Positions 33,918-44,535 of a DNA stretch of 64,000 nt are shown here, one piece after another. The stretch's first letter is position 1. Each line of letters opens with the position of its first letter. The notes below the pieces were generated by a model. The model did no database searches. It worked only from the letters and a program-made list of their open reading frames with translations, and had not been told where the DNA came from. Where the stretch lies: NCBI RefSeq assembly GCF_000149955.1, contig NC_030997.1:1162714-1226713 (forward strand). The letters are read 5' to 3'. A program made the position numbers and the translations under genes. This stretch comes from Fusarium oxysporum f. sp. lycopersici 4287. Taxonomy: Eukaryota > Ascomycota > Sordariomycetes > Hypocreales > Nectriaceae.

Positions 33918-34733
33918 TTAGTCTGAAATACCCAGCTGAACGTCATCCACCCACGCCACGTAACCATTACTGCACTTCGCTCGAATGACAACCCGGATAG
34001 GATTGTTACTGTCCAAAGCCGTCTGCGTCAAGGAAAACTCGCCCGAAAGAAGAGTAAAGTCACTAGCGATCTGGACACCAGCAACACTAATCCTCACTCC
34101 AAACGAATCATTGAGGTCGTTGTTGTCAATGAACGCCTGGAAAGCAGTGCAAGAAGATCCAGAGCTGACCTTGGCGTAGAGAGAGAGACTGTAGGGCTGG
34201 TTTGCGACGAGGGTTGACTTGCGGAGGACTTGGACGGTATTTGACCAATCGCTAGCCTGGGAGCCCATGGTGAGAGAATAAGAACCTGCATGGACTGTTG
34301 AAGAGTCGATATCGGCGTAGGCGCCGAGGCCAAAGTTGAACCATGGAGCAATGCTACCGCTCTCAAAGTCACCGTTGATGATAATTTTAGGTGTTTCAAC
34401 AGGTGCAGCTGAGGTAGTAGAGGCAGCTTCTGTGGTAGAAGTGAAGGCAGAAGTCTCGGTGGTGGAAACAACCACGGTTGAAGTTGACTCAGCTGCACTG
34501 GATGTCGCTGTCTCACTCTCAGTGATGGTGATGTCCGTGACGTAGCTCGACTCAGTTGAGGTCAGTTCAGTGGTGAAAGTGGCGTCGCTAGCAGTGGCAG
34601 CCTCAGTCTCAGAAGAGAAGGTTGATGTAGCCTGGATCTCAGTGGTGGAAGAAATTGGCTTGCAGGGGCTAGCCTCAGACCCAATGAGGATAGAGAGAGC
34701 CGCGAATGCAGCGAAAAGTCTTTGCGATGCCAT
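33918..34733 (-). CDS. Secreted Ser/Thr-rich protein with CBM4/9-like domain (paralogue 3)
   Basis: Intronless, 271 aa. Signal peptide MASQRLFAAFAALSILIGSEA, mature start SPCKPISS, then about 95 residues rich in Ser, Thr, Ala and Glu. The C-terminal domain starts KIIINGDFESGSIAPWFNFG, the same carbohydrate-binding-like opening seen in paralogues 1 and 2, but the rest is diverged (SLSLYAKVSSGSSCTAFQAF, then VAWVDDVQLGISD, a typical last strand of CBM4/9 folds). Only two domain cysteines are seen, fewer than in its relatives. It lies about 10 kb from the tandem pair, so the family is locally clustered. Exported; ligand unknown. Confidence 0.85.
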   Translation of the reverse strand: MASQRLFAAFAALSILIGSEASPCKPISSTTEIQATSTFSSETEAATASDATFTTELTSTESSYVTDITITESETATSSAAESTSTVVVSTTETSAFTSTTEAASTTSAAPVETPKIIINGDFESGSIAPWFNFGLGAYADIDSSTVHAGSYSLTMGSQASDWSNTVQVLRKSTLVANQPYSLSLYAKVSSGSSCTAFQAFIDNNDLNDSFGVRISVAGVQIASDFTLLSGEFSLTQTALDSNNPIRVVIRAKCSNGYVAWVDDVQLGISD

Positions 34734-35279
34734 CTTATAATGAGTGAATAAGATAGTCGCTGTAACGAACGTGATGGTCCAAAAGGAAAGGAATGAGAAA
34801 ATGAAGGAAAAGGTCCAGGACTGACGGAAAACGGTTTCGCAGGGCTAAAGTATTTAGTGCTTGCGTTGTCACTATGGGGCATCTTAAATTACATGAGCGC
34901 TAACGTAAGTTGAAAATCGATAGTTCGCTGATAAATGTTGACAATTGGTTGCGCCAAGCCAATAGACCACTCTCGTTTTGGTATAGTATTTACTGTGTGC
35001 TTCAGCTCACGCGTGGTTCCTTATTTTATCCGGAGGAAAAGGAACACCTGGGAATAGGATTGTCGCTATGACAAATCCTCTCCAAGTTCGAGACCTTTGG
35101 CCAACGGCTGACATCTGGGAGGTCATGCGCATCAAGTGCTGTCATGACTCTGGGCATAGTCCTGATGGAGTTATCGAATTAATCACTTACCTCACAAACA
35201 ATACTTGAGCAGCGACAAGTTAGGTTTTGGTTATATATTCATGTCATCTCATTTCATAAGCTTTTGACGTCTGCATGTC
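34734..35279. promoter_or_regulatory. Intergenic region
   Basis: Promoter of secreted paralogue 3 and 3' flank of the acetyltransferase. No other feature. Confidence 0.45.
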
Positions 35280-35974
35280 TCACGGACTACCAGCTCTCAG
35301 AATCATTGAATAATGAGGAATGCCAAGAATCGATAGAACGCGAATAATTTCGAAGCCCGCAGCCACATACAATGGCCGACCTGCTTCAGTCGCTACTAAA
35401 TAGCAATCTTTTCCTTCCGCAGCTGCATGATCGAGACCCCACTGTAACAGCATCTTGCCGATACCGCGTCTCTGATTACCTGGGCTGACACCGATATAGT
35501 CGAGATCTAGGCGGTTAGTCACTGTAATAGAGGAAGTTGAGGGGGAAACGTACGCCAGACGCCAGCGATTCCTTGTTCCCCAAAAGTATCGGCAGCATCT
35601 CGATTCACAGTCTCTTTCATCTCATTGTATGCTTCCTTATCGAGCGCCGCGCATTGGATCTCCTGGCTGGGTGCTGAATCACCGCCAGAAGCAGGAGGGG
35701 CGTCCCAAAGTGAGAAGCCGACTACTTTTTCATCTGGCCCTTTCTCGTCATCAATTGCCACTACAAGGTGAGACTCTGGTGATGCTAGGCTCGATGCTTT
35801 GCGTGCAAAGCGCCAGTCATACGCTGCTTCGCCATCGGGGAGGTCCTTCGGTTGTAGATGAGGGGGAAATAGGCGACGTGACAGAGCATCTGTGTTCGGG
35901 TGGAAAGCCGAAGTTGCGATACGAGCTATAGCAGGAAGATGCTCTTCCGAGGCTCCAATCAGGCGAATGGCCAT
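35280..35974 (-). CDS. GNAT-family N-acetyltransferase
   Basis: Exons 35554-35974 and 35280-35506, with a 47-nt intron, give 215 aa. The ATG at 35974 is used because the protein-like sequence starts there (MAIRLIGASEEHLPAIARIA). The core acetyl-CoA-binding motif A is complete after splicing: LDYIGVSPGNQRRGIGKMLL carries the Q/R-x-x-G-x-G/A pattern, followed by YLVATEAGRPLYVAAGFEII, the motif B helix-strand of small GNAT enzymes. Such fungal cytosolic enzymes acetylate amines, antibiotics or metabolites; the acceptor cannot be predicted. The N-terminal half carries the usual beta-strand VVGFSLWD. Confidence 0.88.
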
Positions 35975-36397
35975 GATACGGGCGTAACACAAAGTTGGGA
36001 TGTCTTGTGATGAACGCACAGTGAGAAGGAGGTGAGGCCAGAAATGGCGGAGTAGAGAGATCCACTAAAGTTGCGCCCTAGATGACATGACATTAGCGCC
36101 CTTTTCGCCCCATGACGATTGCTCTACTGGCGCCGAATCGTGTGAATTTCGCAAGAGAATTCTATCAAGGGTTACGTATATTTCTCTTGGTACGACCTGA
36201 CAGAAACTTCCTCATTTAAATGTGTTTGGTGATTATGCATTTGTGTCTAACATCTGCACGTTTCAAAGGGGGACGTGGGGCAAAGAACCTTGTTAGATCT
36301 CACTGAACGAGTGTTATGCATCTTTTTGTTCCGCAGAACCAAGTTATTATAAACTAAGAGTCTGTACAAGCATCAGGATCTATATATGCTAGCACTG
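35975..36397. other. Short intergenic region
   Basis: Nothing recognised. It holds the promoter of the acetyltransferase and the 3' flank of the receptor gene. Confidence 0.45.
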
Positions 36398-37647
36398 CTA
36401 TACCGTCTGTGTCTGATTATTCTTCGATTTCTTTCCCCCCTGGAATGCCGATATGCTCGTCTGGGTGCCGTATGTTGAGATACTAGTGGGTACTTTCGGT
36501 CCAGTACCAACACCTCCATGGCCCTCAAAGGCAGCCAAGGTTGTTCCAGTAAACCCTTCACTTCCTTGGTCCCGAAGACAAATAGTGCTATCTCCCTGAT
36601 TCAATCGTGGGAACCAATTCTTTATACCAACTAACAAGGGCTTGAAAGTCGGAAGACAAGCACAAGTTATTCCAGACACGATTTCTGCCATGGACCATGA
36701 AGCTGCTGTGACATTCCACCATGTGATATCTGCAACAGGGTCAAGCCACTGCATGCGGAGAATAGCAATCGCTAGGGTACTAACCAACAAATTAGCAGAT
36801 GACATGAAGGCTGGAATGCAACACTTACAGTGATCCTAGGCCGAAAATGCCGGTGAGATATATCTTTTGAGATCGTGGGAGCTGCAGTTTCCAAACAATG
36901 GGTAGAGGCATGACGATGATTGCGAAGTCAGTGACTATGTGCACGATACCACTGACGTACCACATAGTAGGCTGGGAAAGGAAGCACTGTCCCTTGACAT
37001 GTGGATCCCAGAAAGATTGGAGTGGGATGCAAAAGAGAAATACCCCGATGCCTTGGTTGATACCCCAGAGGATGATGAAACCGAGTGCGCCCAAGTATAG
37101 CCATCTCATGTTGGAGACAGACATGATTCGGTAGTAGTGAATTAGAAACGTCAATTTGATGGCGAAGAGCGCGTAAGTGTAGAACACGATCGATATCCAG
37201 AAGCACTGCAGAATAAATGTTAGAGAAGCCTAGATATGGGTAGAGGTCTGTCCCGCGTACTCGGAGGTATAGTATTATCTGTCGAGGGGATAATGTATAG
37301 ATATGTCGGCCCAGTCCATAATGCGTCACTGCGATCGTAGTTTAGCTAGTGTTGTCGACATAGAGGAGAAGGACATACTGGCGACGACTGACGATCCACA
37401 TCCCAAAACACAGGCCTAGAGGGAATTGTGTCAGAAATTCTTCATCTCGAGAGATCTTGGCTTGACTTACCAGGGCCACCACGGCGGTCACATCGTCAAG
37501 CCCTAACATCTGCCTCTCCCGGCGACACCAAAGTCGCAGTCCGACCATGACAGCTGATAGAGCCATCAAAGAAACCGAAACTCCAATCGCAATTCCGGAC
37601 CTACCCTCGCCCGCTTTTGCTGCCATCTCTTCGGCAGTCATATTCAT
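36398..37647 (-). CDS. PTH11-like seven-helix membrane protein (fungal rhodopsin-type domain)
   Basis: Five exons, 37471-37647, 37379-37415 (37 nt), 37261-37328, 36829-37205 and 36398-36779, give 346 aa with every phase closing. Hallmarks of the PTH11-related group: GLRLWCRRERQMLGLDDVT after helix 1, MTHYGLGRHIYTLSPRQ before helix 3, FYTYALFAIKLTFLIHYYRI, then CIPLQSFWDPHVKGQCF and VTDFAIIVMPLPIVWKLQLP. The tail is Gly/Ser/Thr-rich and cytosolic. There is no CFEM domain at the N-terminus. Relatives act as surface-sensing G-protein-coupled receptors in plant-associated fungi. Ligand and G-protein partner are unknown. Confidence 0.9.
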
Positions 37648-39648
37648 GGTGTTGTGGATATCGACGCAGGGGCTGAGGTGAGTGCAACGTCACGATGAAC
37701 CAACGTTGGATCCAGGGCCAGGGGACGGGGTAATCCTCCTGATATTCCCCCAATCGATGGGAAGATCACCGAACCGCCATTCTCATGTCTTGCCGCTCTT
37801 GCGTCCGTACTGACCAGTTTAAGGTTGGTGGTAGCAGGCACTGGAATGTGGCTATCCCAGCTTCGTGGATGAATTCGGGTTTAAGCAGCGCCCAGACCCG
37901 AGAAGCCTATCAGAGTAGCCGGTGTCAACGCCTCATGGCTGATTAGATCGCCCTGGACCAGCAGCATTATCCAAACGCAGTTAAATGTTCTCGTCATCAG
38001 GGAATTACGGGCGTTGCAATGAGAATAAACCCAGGAAACATTTTTTGAGAAAGCTTGTTTAGATTCTGATTGATAAGTCTAATCAATTAAAAATCTATCG
38101 GAATTATGCTTCAATATTTAGTGGCCTTGGGCGCATCATTTAGCTTTCGTAACAATCGCGACATCGATATTAATGACTCTTCAGCAATGGTGACCGGTCA
38201 GAGTCAAGCCTTTTTCTCAAAAGTAAGCGCTACTGATAAAAGTCTATTTGGCCCTCGATGGTCGGTTGTCTGTTATATCTCCGGGATCTTGCTAGACCGT
38301 ATAATGAAACGTTATTTCCTTTATGTGTCCTGGGCTTCCATACTCTAGCGGCTTGCAACATGGTGATGAGAAGGAATCACAAAACATCATTCCTCTACTA
38401 GAAAAGGACATCTATCTTCTGAATTACCACAGTTTAAAGAATCAGAACTGTCTGTAGCGGTTAAATCTTGACGGCGAGATAGACATGAGACATAAGCGTT
38501 AGGTCTCAACCTGTATCAACTCCATTAATGACAGGTAACAGCGTGACGGAGTTCTTCTTCGTCTCGACCATGCGATGGGCCGATAAAAGTGTATGAAATA
38601 TAAGCTACTTTTATCGTCTCCGCCATCTTTATTTTATGTATCTTACGGCCAGATACCGACCAAGATTGTAGGTGGCAGCCTCTACACCTATCCTCCATCG
38701 GAATTGTGCTACATCTACTACAGTTTTGGGATAAGGAAAGCGACACGTTCTAGCCTTGTCAGTTAGAAAGTGGATAGGTACGTCATGAACAAGTGATTCT
38801 GGCCCTCACCGATTGCGCATCGCAAATGACAGTACTTGAAGTGTCCCCAATGATTCATTCGTCCTGTAATCCTTTATCGGCAAGACATTTTTCGTATGTG
38901 TCATCTTGGGTTTAATTGGGCATTGAACTGCATAACTAGCTTCCTATCGGTCAGAATAGCTGATCCACTGGTTGAAGAACGACCTTCGCGTAATGTTTCG
39001 CCAACCAAAACACGACCAATGTGCGATGACGGCATTTACCAGGTACCTCAAGACACGTTGTTTGCCATCACCTACTCACCTTCACAATTGCCTGAACAAC
39101 CACTATCACATTACCCCGCTGGTCTATAAGAGCAGTAGTGTATGTTGTCTCACATTCAGCTGCGCCCAAGTCAATACATGGTCCAAATGCAAAAGCCAAG
39201 TCAATAATCCTAACGCATTACAGAAATCTTTACTACTGTAGTGGAATCTTGACCTGCAAAGTAGCGTCATTACCTTTGTTCTTAATACCCTTTTCTCCAT
39301 TATTGGGTTATATTGAATGAAGTACAAGTACCGGGGGGTTCTGCACAACCTGAGACACAGTAACGAGCTGAATACGATGTGTGAGATTTACCCCTCACTT
39401 ATACCACTTACAGCACATTCTGCATTCTGCATGAGAAACTATCGTAATTATATGCAGGATGGAATGTGATAGTAACGGTAGAGCTGTCGGGCCGTGCCGA
39501 ACTTTGATGACGGTATCATTATATAAGAAAGGCGAGGTCCTCGCCTTTGACCTTGACCCTCGGCTCTGGGCTGTCATGACCAGGTGAGACTCCGTAAGCT
39601 AGAACAGAGACAACGAGACTTGAACATTTAGATATCATCTTTAAGAAA
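37648..39648. other. Long intergenic region
   Basis: No supported gene. The + frame at 38106-38348 begins ATG but has no family features or continuation. About 80 nt of leader precede the oxidase start. Confidence 0.45.
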
Positions 39649-41247
39649 ATGGCCTACTCAAACTCAAACTCAGACGTCTTCGATGTCGTGGTTATCGGCG
39701 GAGGACCTGTTGGTCTGGCCGCAGGATACGAAGTCGCCAAAGCGGGAAGCAAAGTAATGGTTCTCGAACAAAACAACTTCTTCAATCAAGCCGGCAGTTC
39801 AGGTGACCTGGCCCGTATGTTTCGCACCATGTAAGCCTCGCCCAGAACAAAGCATCTTCCTATTGACTAACGGGCTAGGTACACCGAAGAGTTCATGGCC
39901 AAGCTTGCTATTGAAGCAATGAAGCATTGGGATGCTCTTGAGAAAGATGCTGGAGTGTCGCTCCGATGGATGGGAGGTCTTTTGAACTTTGGTGATAAGG
40001 ACATGGGCGGCGATACTCCGGAAGGTACGATACTGTTGTGCGTTTAAGAGGCAATACTAACTTGAATAGGCTCGCTCTTGGGACCTAAGGCGAACTTGGA
40101 CAAGTTTGGCATGTCCTATAAGGAGCGTATGTATACTCACTCCCATTCTCCTTTCTCATTCTTATTCTGACCAAGACAGTTACTGCTGAGCAGATAGAGG
40201 AACAGTATCCCTTCAAGAACCTCGACCGCAAGTGGATCGGACTCTTCGCCCCAGACAATGGAGTCATCAACGTCCAACTCCTCCTCCGTACTCTGTACAG
40301 TCTCGCCAAGGACTATGGCGCCCAGGCAAAGCAGCACACTCAGGTGAAGCAGCTTCGTCCTTTGGAAAGTGATAAATCCATCTGGGAAGTCCACGCGATG
40401 GTTCATGATAAAGACGTCAAGTATTTGACAAAGAAGATCATCATTACCAGTGGAGCTTATGTCAATCATGTCTTGAAACCGAGTTTTAGCATTGGTCTGA
40501 GACTGGATATTTGGGAAATGGTTGCTACCTACTTCAACACTAATCCCGGACCAAACGGCACTATCTTCCCTAGTAGGTGCATCGTCATGCTGTGATCTAC
40601 CCTACTAACAGTGTAAGGCATGTGGTTTCAGTTCGGACCATCGGTGAACGACAGGTCCCAACTCTTCTACGGCTTCCCAGCCTTACCATGGGGCCCACCT
40701 AATGTTGTGAGAATTGCAGTGGATGCTGCTACTCGAACAATTGACGACCCAAGTCAACGCCAGGCCAATGTCTTTGATCCGAGAGATATCCAAGACACTC
40801 AAGATTTCGTCAGAGATCATGTCGTCGGCGTTGACGCCACCGTTCCGGCCTCGACTGTTAGTTGTCTCCAGACCAATGTTTTCGGTAAGATCATCGCACT
40901 ATTGCCTTTGGTACATGCTAATACAAGTAGATAACATGTTTGTGCTGGACTTCTTGCCAGAGAAGTATCTCCGAGGTGGTGCGGAGAAGAGTATTGCTAT
41001 TTTCACCGCTGGTTGGGCTATGAAGTTTGTGCCAACTCTGGGCAAAGCACTTGCTGAGATGGCGTTGACTGGGAAGTCTGACTACAAGCTGGATGAGTTC
41101 TCCATCACGCGTCCGGCCCCGGAAGGAAAGGAGATTATCATCGAGGATCCTGTGTCCATTAATGCGTCTGCAAAGAAAGAGAAAACTCTTTCTCTGTCTC
41201 GTAGCGATTGCACACAGTCTGAGGGGTCGTCATGCCGCTCTAGCTGA
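39649..41247 (+). CDS. FAD-dependent amine/amino-acid oxidase (sarcosine oxidase-like)
   Basis: Six exons, 39649-39830, 39879-40024, 40070-40126, 40180-40572, 40618-40884 and 40931-41247, give 453 aa. The N-terminus holds the FAD dinucleotide fold DVVVIGGGPVGLAAGYEVAK, then MVLEQNNFFNQAGSSGDLAR and MFRTMYTEEF, the S-S-G-x-x-R pattern of the sarcosine oxidase/fructosyl-amine oxidase group where FAD is usually covalently held by a Cys further on. The C-terminal block GWAMKFVPTLGKALAEMA fits the second FAD contact. There is no clear PTS1 at the end (SCRSS). It would oxidise a secondary amine or amino acid, yielding H2O2. It lies 380 nt upstream of, and on the same strand as, the ureidoglycine aminohydrolase homologue. 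Confidence 0.86.
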
Positions 41248-41626
41248 AATATTACTTAGTGTACTTCAGGCTTGTACAGTTCTTCAATACGAAAACTCCC
41301 TTCAGAATACTATTGATTTTGACATGCCCGATTCTTCGGGTTGCTCTTCCGAAGTCCCTCGCTAAGTCGCCCATTTCGTAGCTGAATTAGGAATAGCACG
41401 AACTTCAGACGAAAGCAACGAGTTGCCAAAGGCCCGATTGGCCACACTCCACAAAGGGTCCAGTCCGCTTCGGAGGGGTTCATGCGGGGTATTTCTGGTG
41501 TAGCAAGTGAGCTCTTTTCGATATCGGACTTGATGACCGAAGCCTATCCTCCTCTTGAAATATTCTTTATTTCTGCAGCGCGGAATTCTTCTTGTATCTG
41601 AGATAAACTCAAATCAAAATCACAAA
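41248..41626. promoter_or_regulatory. Intergenic between oxidase and bicupin genes
   Basis: An AGATAA GATA-factor type motif occurs at about 41600, 25 nt from the bicupin start. It could respond to AreA-type nitrogen control, but single matches are common by chance. Confidence 0.3.
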
Positions 41627-42466
41627 ATGGGTGGCAACGACAACACAGTGGGTGCTTACTACGCACCAAAGGGCGGCCTGCCCCCACAAACCCAACTCCT
41701 CACCGACCGGGCTATGTTCACCGAGTCTTACGCCGTCATCCCCAAAGGCTGCTTCAGCGACATCGTCACCAGCTTTCTTCCATTCTGGGAGCAGACACGA
41801 CTATGGGTCATCGCTCGTCCACTCTCGGGCTTCGCTGAGACATTCTCTCAGTACATCATGGAGGTTCAACCTGGCGGTGGTAGTGACCGTGCTGAGATGG
41901 ATGACACTGCTGAGGGTGTCTTGTTCGTTGTCGAGGGTGAAATCACCGTCACGCTAGCTGGCGAAGCTCACACTCTTTCATCGGGAGGTTATGCTTTCCT
42001 CCCTCCCAAGAGCGGCTGGACACTTCGCAACAACTCTAGTGAAGCAGCTCGTTTCCACTGGGTCCGCAAAGCCTACGAATCAGTCCCTGGTCTTGATGCA
42101 CCTGAGGCCTTCTTCGCCAACGAGAAGGACATTGAGCCTAGAGAAATGCCTGATACAAACGGAGCTTGGGCGACAACACGCTTCGTTGATCCTACCGATG
42201 TTCGACACGATATGCATGTGAACATCGTCACTTTCCAGCCTGGGGGTATCATTCCCTTCGCTGAGACACATGTCATGGAGCACGGTCTTTATGTTCTTGA
42301 AGGAAAGGCTGTTTACCGACTGAATCAGGACTGGGTCGAGGTTGAAGCTGGTGACTTTATGTGGTTGCGGGCCTTTTGTCCTCAGGCGTGCTATGCTGGT
42401 GGACCTGGCAAGTTCAGGTACTTGTTGTATAAGGATGTAAACCGACACGCGAAGCTATCTAGGTAG
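41627..42466 (+). CDS. (S)-ureidoglycine aminohydrolase-like bicupin
   Basis: Intronless, 279 aa from the ATG at 41627. Two cupin domains: residues about 75-150 (EGVLFVVEGEITVTLAGEAH) and about 195-275. The second holds ETHVMEHGLYVLEGKAVYRL and FCPQACYAGGP, so E213, H215, H219 and Q253 reproduce the E-x-H-x3-H...Q manganese site of ureidoglycine aminohydrolase, and the end FRYLLYKDVNRH is typical of that family. The enzyme converts (S)-ureidoglycine to (S)-ureidoglycolate plus ammonia in allantoin breakdown. Fungi classically use allantoicase instead, so either a bacterial/plant-type branch exists here or the substrate differs. No allantoate amidohydrolase is in the window. Likely cytosolic or peroxisomal; the last residues KLSR do not form a clear PTS1. 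Confidence 0.88.
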   Translation: MGGNDNTVGAYYAPKGGLPPQTQLLTDRAMFTESYAVIPKGCFSDIVTSFLPFWEQTRLWVIARPLSGFAETFSQYIMEVQPGGGSDRAEMDDTAEGVLFVVEGEITVTLAGEAHTLSSGGYAFLPPKSGWTLRNNSSEAARFHWVRKAYESVPGLDAPEAFFANEKDIEPREMPDTNGAWATTRFVDPTDVRHDMHVNIVTFQPGGIIPFAETHVMEHGLYVLEGKAVYRLNQDWVEVEAGDFMWLRAFCPQACYAGGPGKFRYLLYKDVNRHAKLSR

Positions 42467-42699
42467 ATCAAACAATACTTAAAACTGCTGAAATCTCGTT
42501 ATTGTTGTCTTAGACTTTCTAGGCGATCGAAGTAATCAACCTTTGGGGATTTAGTAGTTTCAGTCACAAGATCGCTGCCATGGGTTCTCACTCAGCACAG
42601 TGCCGTGTTTCTGGAAAGAGATATACTAACAACAGATTCTGCAGTCTGTGGCTTTCAGCAGACTCTATGGACATAGTCCGTCTCGTGGCTACAGTGAAT

Positions 42700-42818
42700 A
42701 CATGCGACCAAAGGTAGTGGAAAATACGGGATCCCGTCCGCTCTCCCATAGTCAAGCCACTAACCGGCGGATTAGTAGTTGGGTCGGTGACGACCAGCGA
42801 ATCCCCGCTGTTGCATGT
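42700..42818 (+). rRNA. 5S ribosomal RNA (dispersed copy A)
   Basis: 119 nt. The ends acatgc and gcatgt pair as helix I. Conserved 5S elements are visible: the run through gtccgctctccc with agtcaagc, and the internal Pol III control block gtagttgggtcggtgac, followed by cagcgaatccccgctgt. A T6 run follows directly. In Pezizomycotina 5S genes are usually scattered outside the rDNA array, which this fits. Helix I and helix II bases differ from copy B by paired changes. Confidence 0.93.
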
Positions 42819-42944
42819 TTTTTGCGAATTACTGGAATTGCTGTTGCGGTCTATCTTTTTTTCAGACAGTTTTATGGTTATGAGGTGCTGCAGCGGATGC
42901 GCTGTTGTGGCGAGTATCGTGAGATTTGTTTCACGTTGCTTTTC

Positions 42945-42968
42945 TTTTTTTTTTTTTTTTTTTTTTTT
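42945..42968. repeat. Poly-T homopolymer, 24 nt
   Basis: An unbroken run of 24 T flanked by further T-rich sequence, between the 5S gene and tRNA-Asp. It could be the tail of an old reverse-transcribed insertion in reverse orientation or a simple replication-slippage tract. No element body is recognised next to it. Confidence 0.7.
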
Positions 42969-43058
42969 CTTTTCCCATGTCGCGTGGGGCTCATGCGTCT
43001 ATGGACCCTGCTGCGACTGCCAATCGCAACCCCACTACAGCAGGTCTCAACCTGTTCA

Positions 43059-43130
43059 TCTTCCGTAGTATAGTGGTCAGTATGCAAGCTTGTCACGCTT
43101 GAGACCCGGGTTCAATTCCCGGCGGGAGAG
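43059..43130 (+). tRNA. tRNA-Asp (GTC)
   Basis: Acceptor arms TCTTCCG and CGGGAGA pair, with discriminator G. The D arm is AGTATAGTGGTCAGTAT. The anticodon loop TTGTCAC gives anticodon GTC, and the T arm is CCCGGGTTCAATTCCCGG. Intronless, 72 nt. A T6 run at about 43161 can terminate Pol III. Confidence 0.94.
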
Positions 43131-44015
43131 ATCCAGCCACCTGTGATACACAGGCGATTCTTTTTTGCCAATCTTATGACAATCGATTTGCCGCTTTATC
43201 AACAGACAAGATACTGCGCGCATTACCTATAGTGAAGCTTTATGCATGTGTTCATTCTCATTTTGCAATATGTCTGGACCGATAATGAGGTTACACGCTG
43301 CGGGAGCTACTCTAGGCCACTGTCTTAAGCGCTTTGGTTACCCTGAACAATTGCTCCCAGACAATTGAAACATAGTGGAATAAGCGCCAGAGCATTGCAA
43401 TTATGAGAATCTCCCATAGCACAGAGTCATATAGGAAGGGAGAAAAGGAAGCACTCCTTCGATGAGATTATTAAACTCGCCATTTGCGAATGTTTTAAAC
43501 TCAAGAACAGGGGAACGGTTGGCAATTGAAATTGACTGCGATCGCAATGTAACATCGCAGCTCAATTTACACAAACCAAAGAACACCGACATCGCACAAT
43601 ATAACCGACGACTTATAGACTTAACGAAGTAATCACCAAAATACGCGTCAATATCATTATGACCATTGCAAGATAGCAATCTGTGTGATTTTTGTTTGAG
43701 GAGGATCGTGTCGCATTGTGGAGCCCCGCCCACGACGCGAACTACAAATACAAAGACACTGGACTTGTCAGGAAGTACCAGAACTAGAACAATGATTCAG
43801 TGGAATTATCTAACGTTCAGTTCCGGACTGGCGATGCACGGCACATGAGAATTAGCTCATAAACGCCTTTTGCCAACTAGTGTCAAGAGAAACAGGCGAG
43901 CCACAGTGGGAATCCCATAAGCTCCAGCCGTTCAATCACAACTATGCATGCATTTCTCAATCCCCCAAACCGATGAGATAGAGACCAGAAAACGAGAAAA
44001 AGAAATAAAAAACAT
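43131..44015. other. Intergenic between tRNA genes
   Basis: No gene seen. The T-rich Pol III terminator of the minus-strand tRNA-Ser is at about 44003-44010. Confidence 0.45.
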
Positions 44016-44114
44016 CGACAACGGCAGGATTCGAACCTACGCGTGCGAACACAATGCCTATGATGTCTCGGAAGAGATAGCAGGGCATCGCCTTAACCAC
44101 TCGGCCACGTTGTC
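44016..44114 (-). tRNA. tRNA-Ser (GCT) with an ~18-nt intron
   Basis: On the minus strand, acceptor arms GACAACG and CGTTGTC pair over 7 bp. The D arm is GCCGAGTGGTTAAGGC, and the anticodon stem ATGCC/GGCAT encloses the loop CTGCTA with anticodon GCT and an intron of about 18 nt after position 37. A variable arm, longer than in class I tRNAs, is present as expected for Ser, and the T arm contains GGTTCGAATCC. A T6 run follows the gene. Confidence 0.92.
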
Positions 44115-44535
44115 CTGAGTTCGTTGAGCACAAACAGTTCGATTGTGGGATCATGGACTCATTGCAATCAATCATGCATACGACATACCGAAGGAGTGCT
44201 GAAATACATGGAAAACTGCGTTTCGATACTGAACTCTGTCCCGTTGATTGACGAAAAATGTCTGGATTTTAGTTGTTTTTTGTCAGTTATTATATGCACG
44301 CGTCACTGCGAGGACACGGCTAAGAACGAATACGCCGCTTGTTCAAACAGGGTGGGTACTTCGCCATGAACTCAGTTTGAAGGATGAGTAAAAGAGGGCT
44401 GCCTCAAAGTTTAACAAGCACAATGCACCATAATTGAGATCAATTCTATTGCCAGCTCTGGTTTCATAATACGTAAAATGCCATACATTCCATCCAGTCT
44501 AAACTCCACTGAAGATCTGAAACTTGTAACCAGCA
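44115..44535. other. Short intergenic region
   Basis: 5' flank of tRNA-Ser and 3' flank of the methyltransferase. Nothing else recognised. Confidence 0.45.

Noticed and set aside
42945..42968. Poly-T as tail of a reverse-oriented LINE/SINE
   Set aside because: No element body or target-site duplication could be seen around it.
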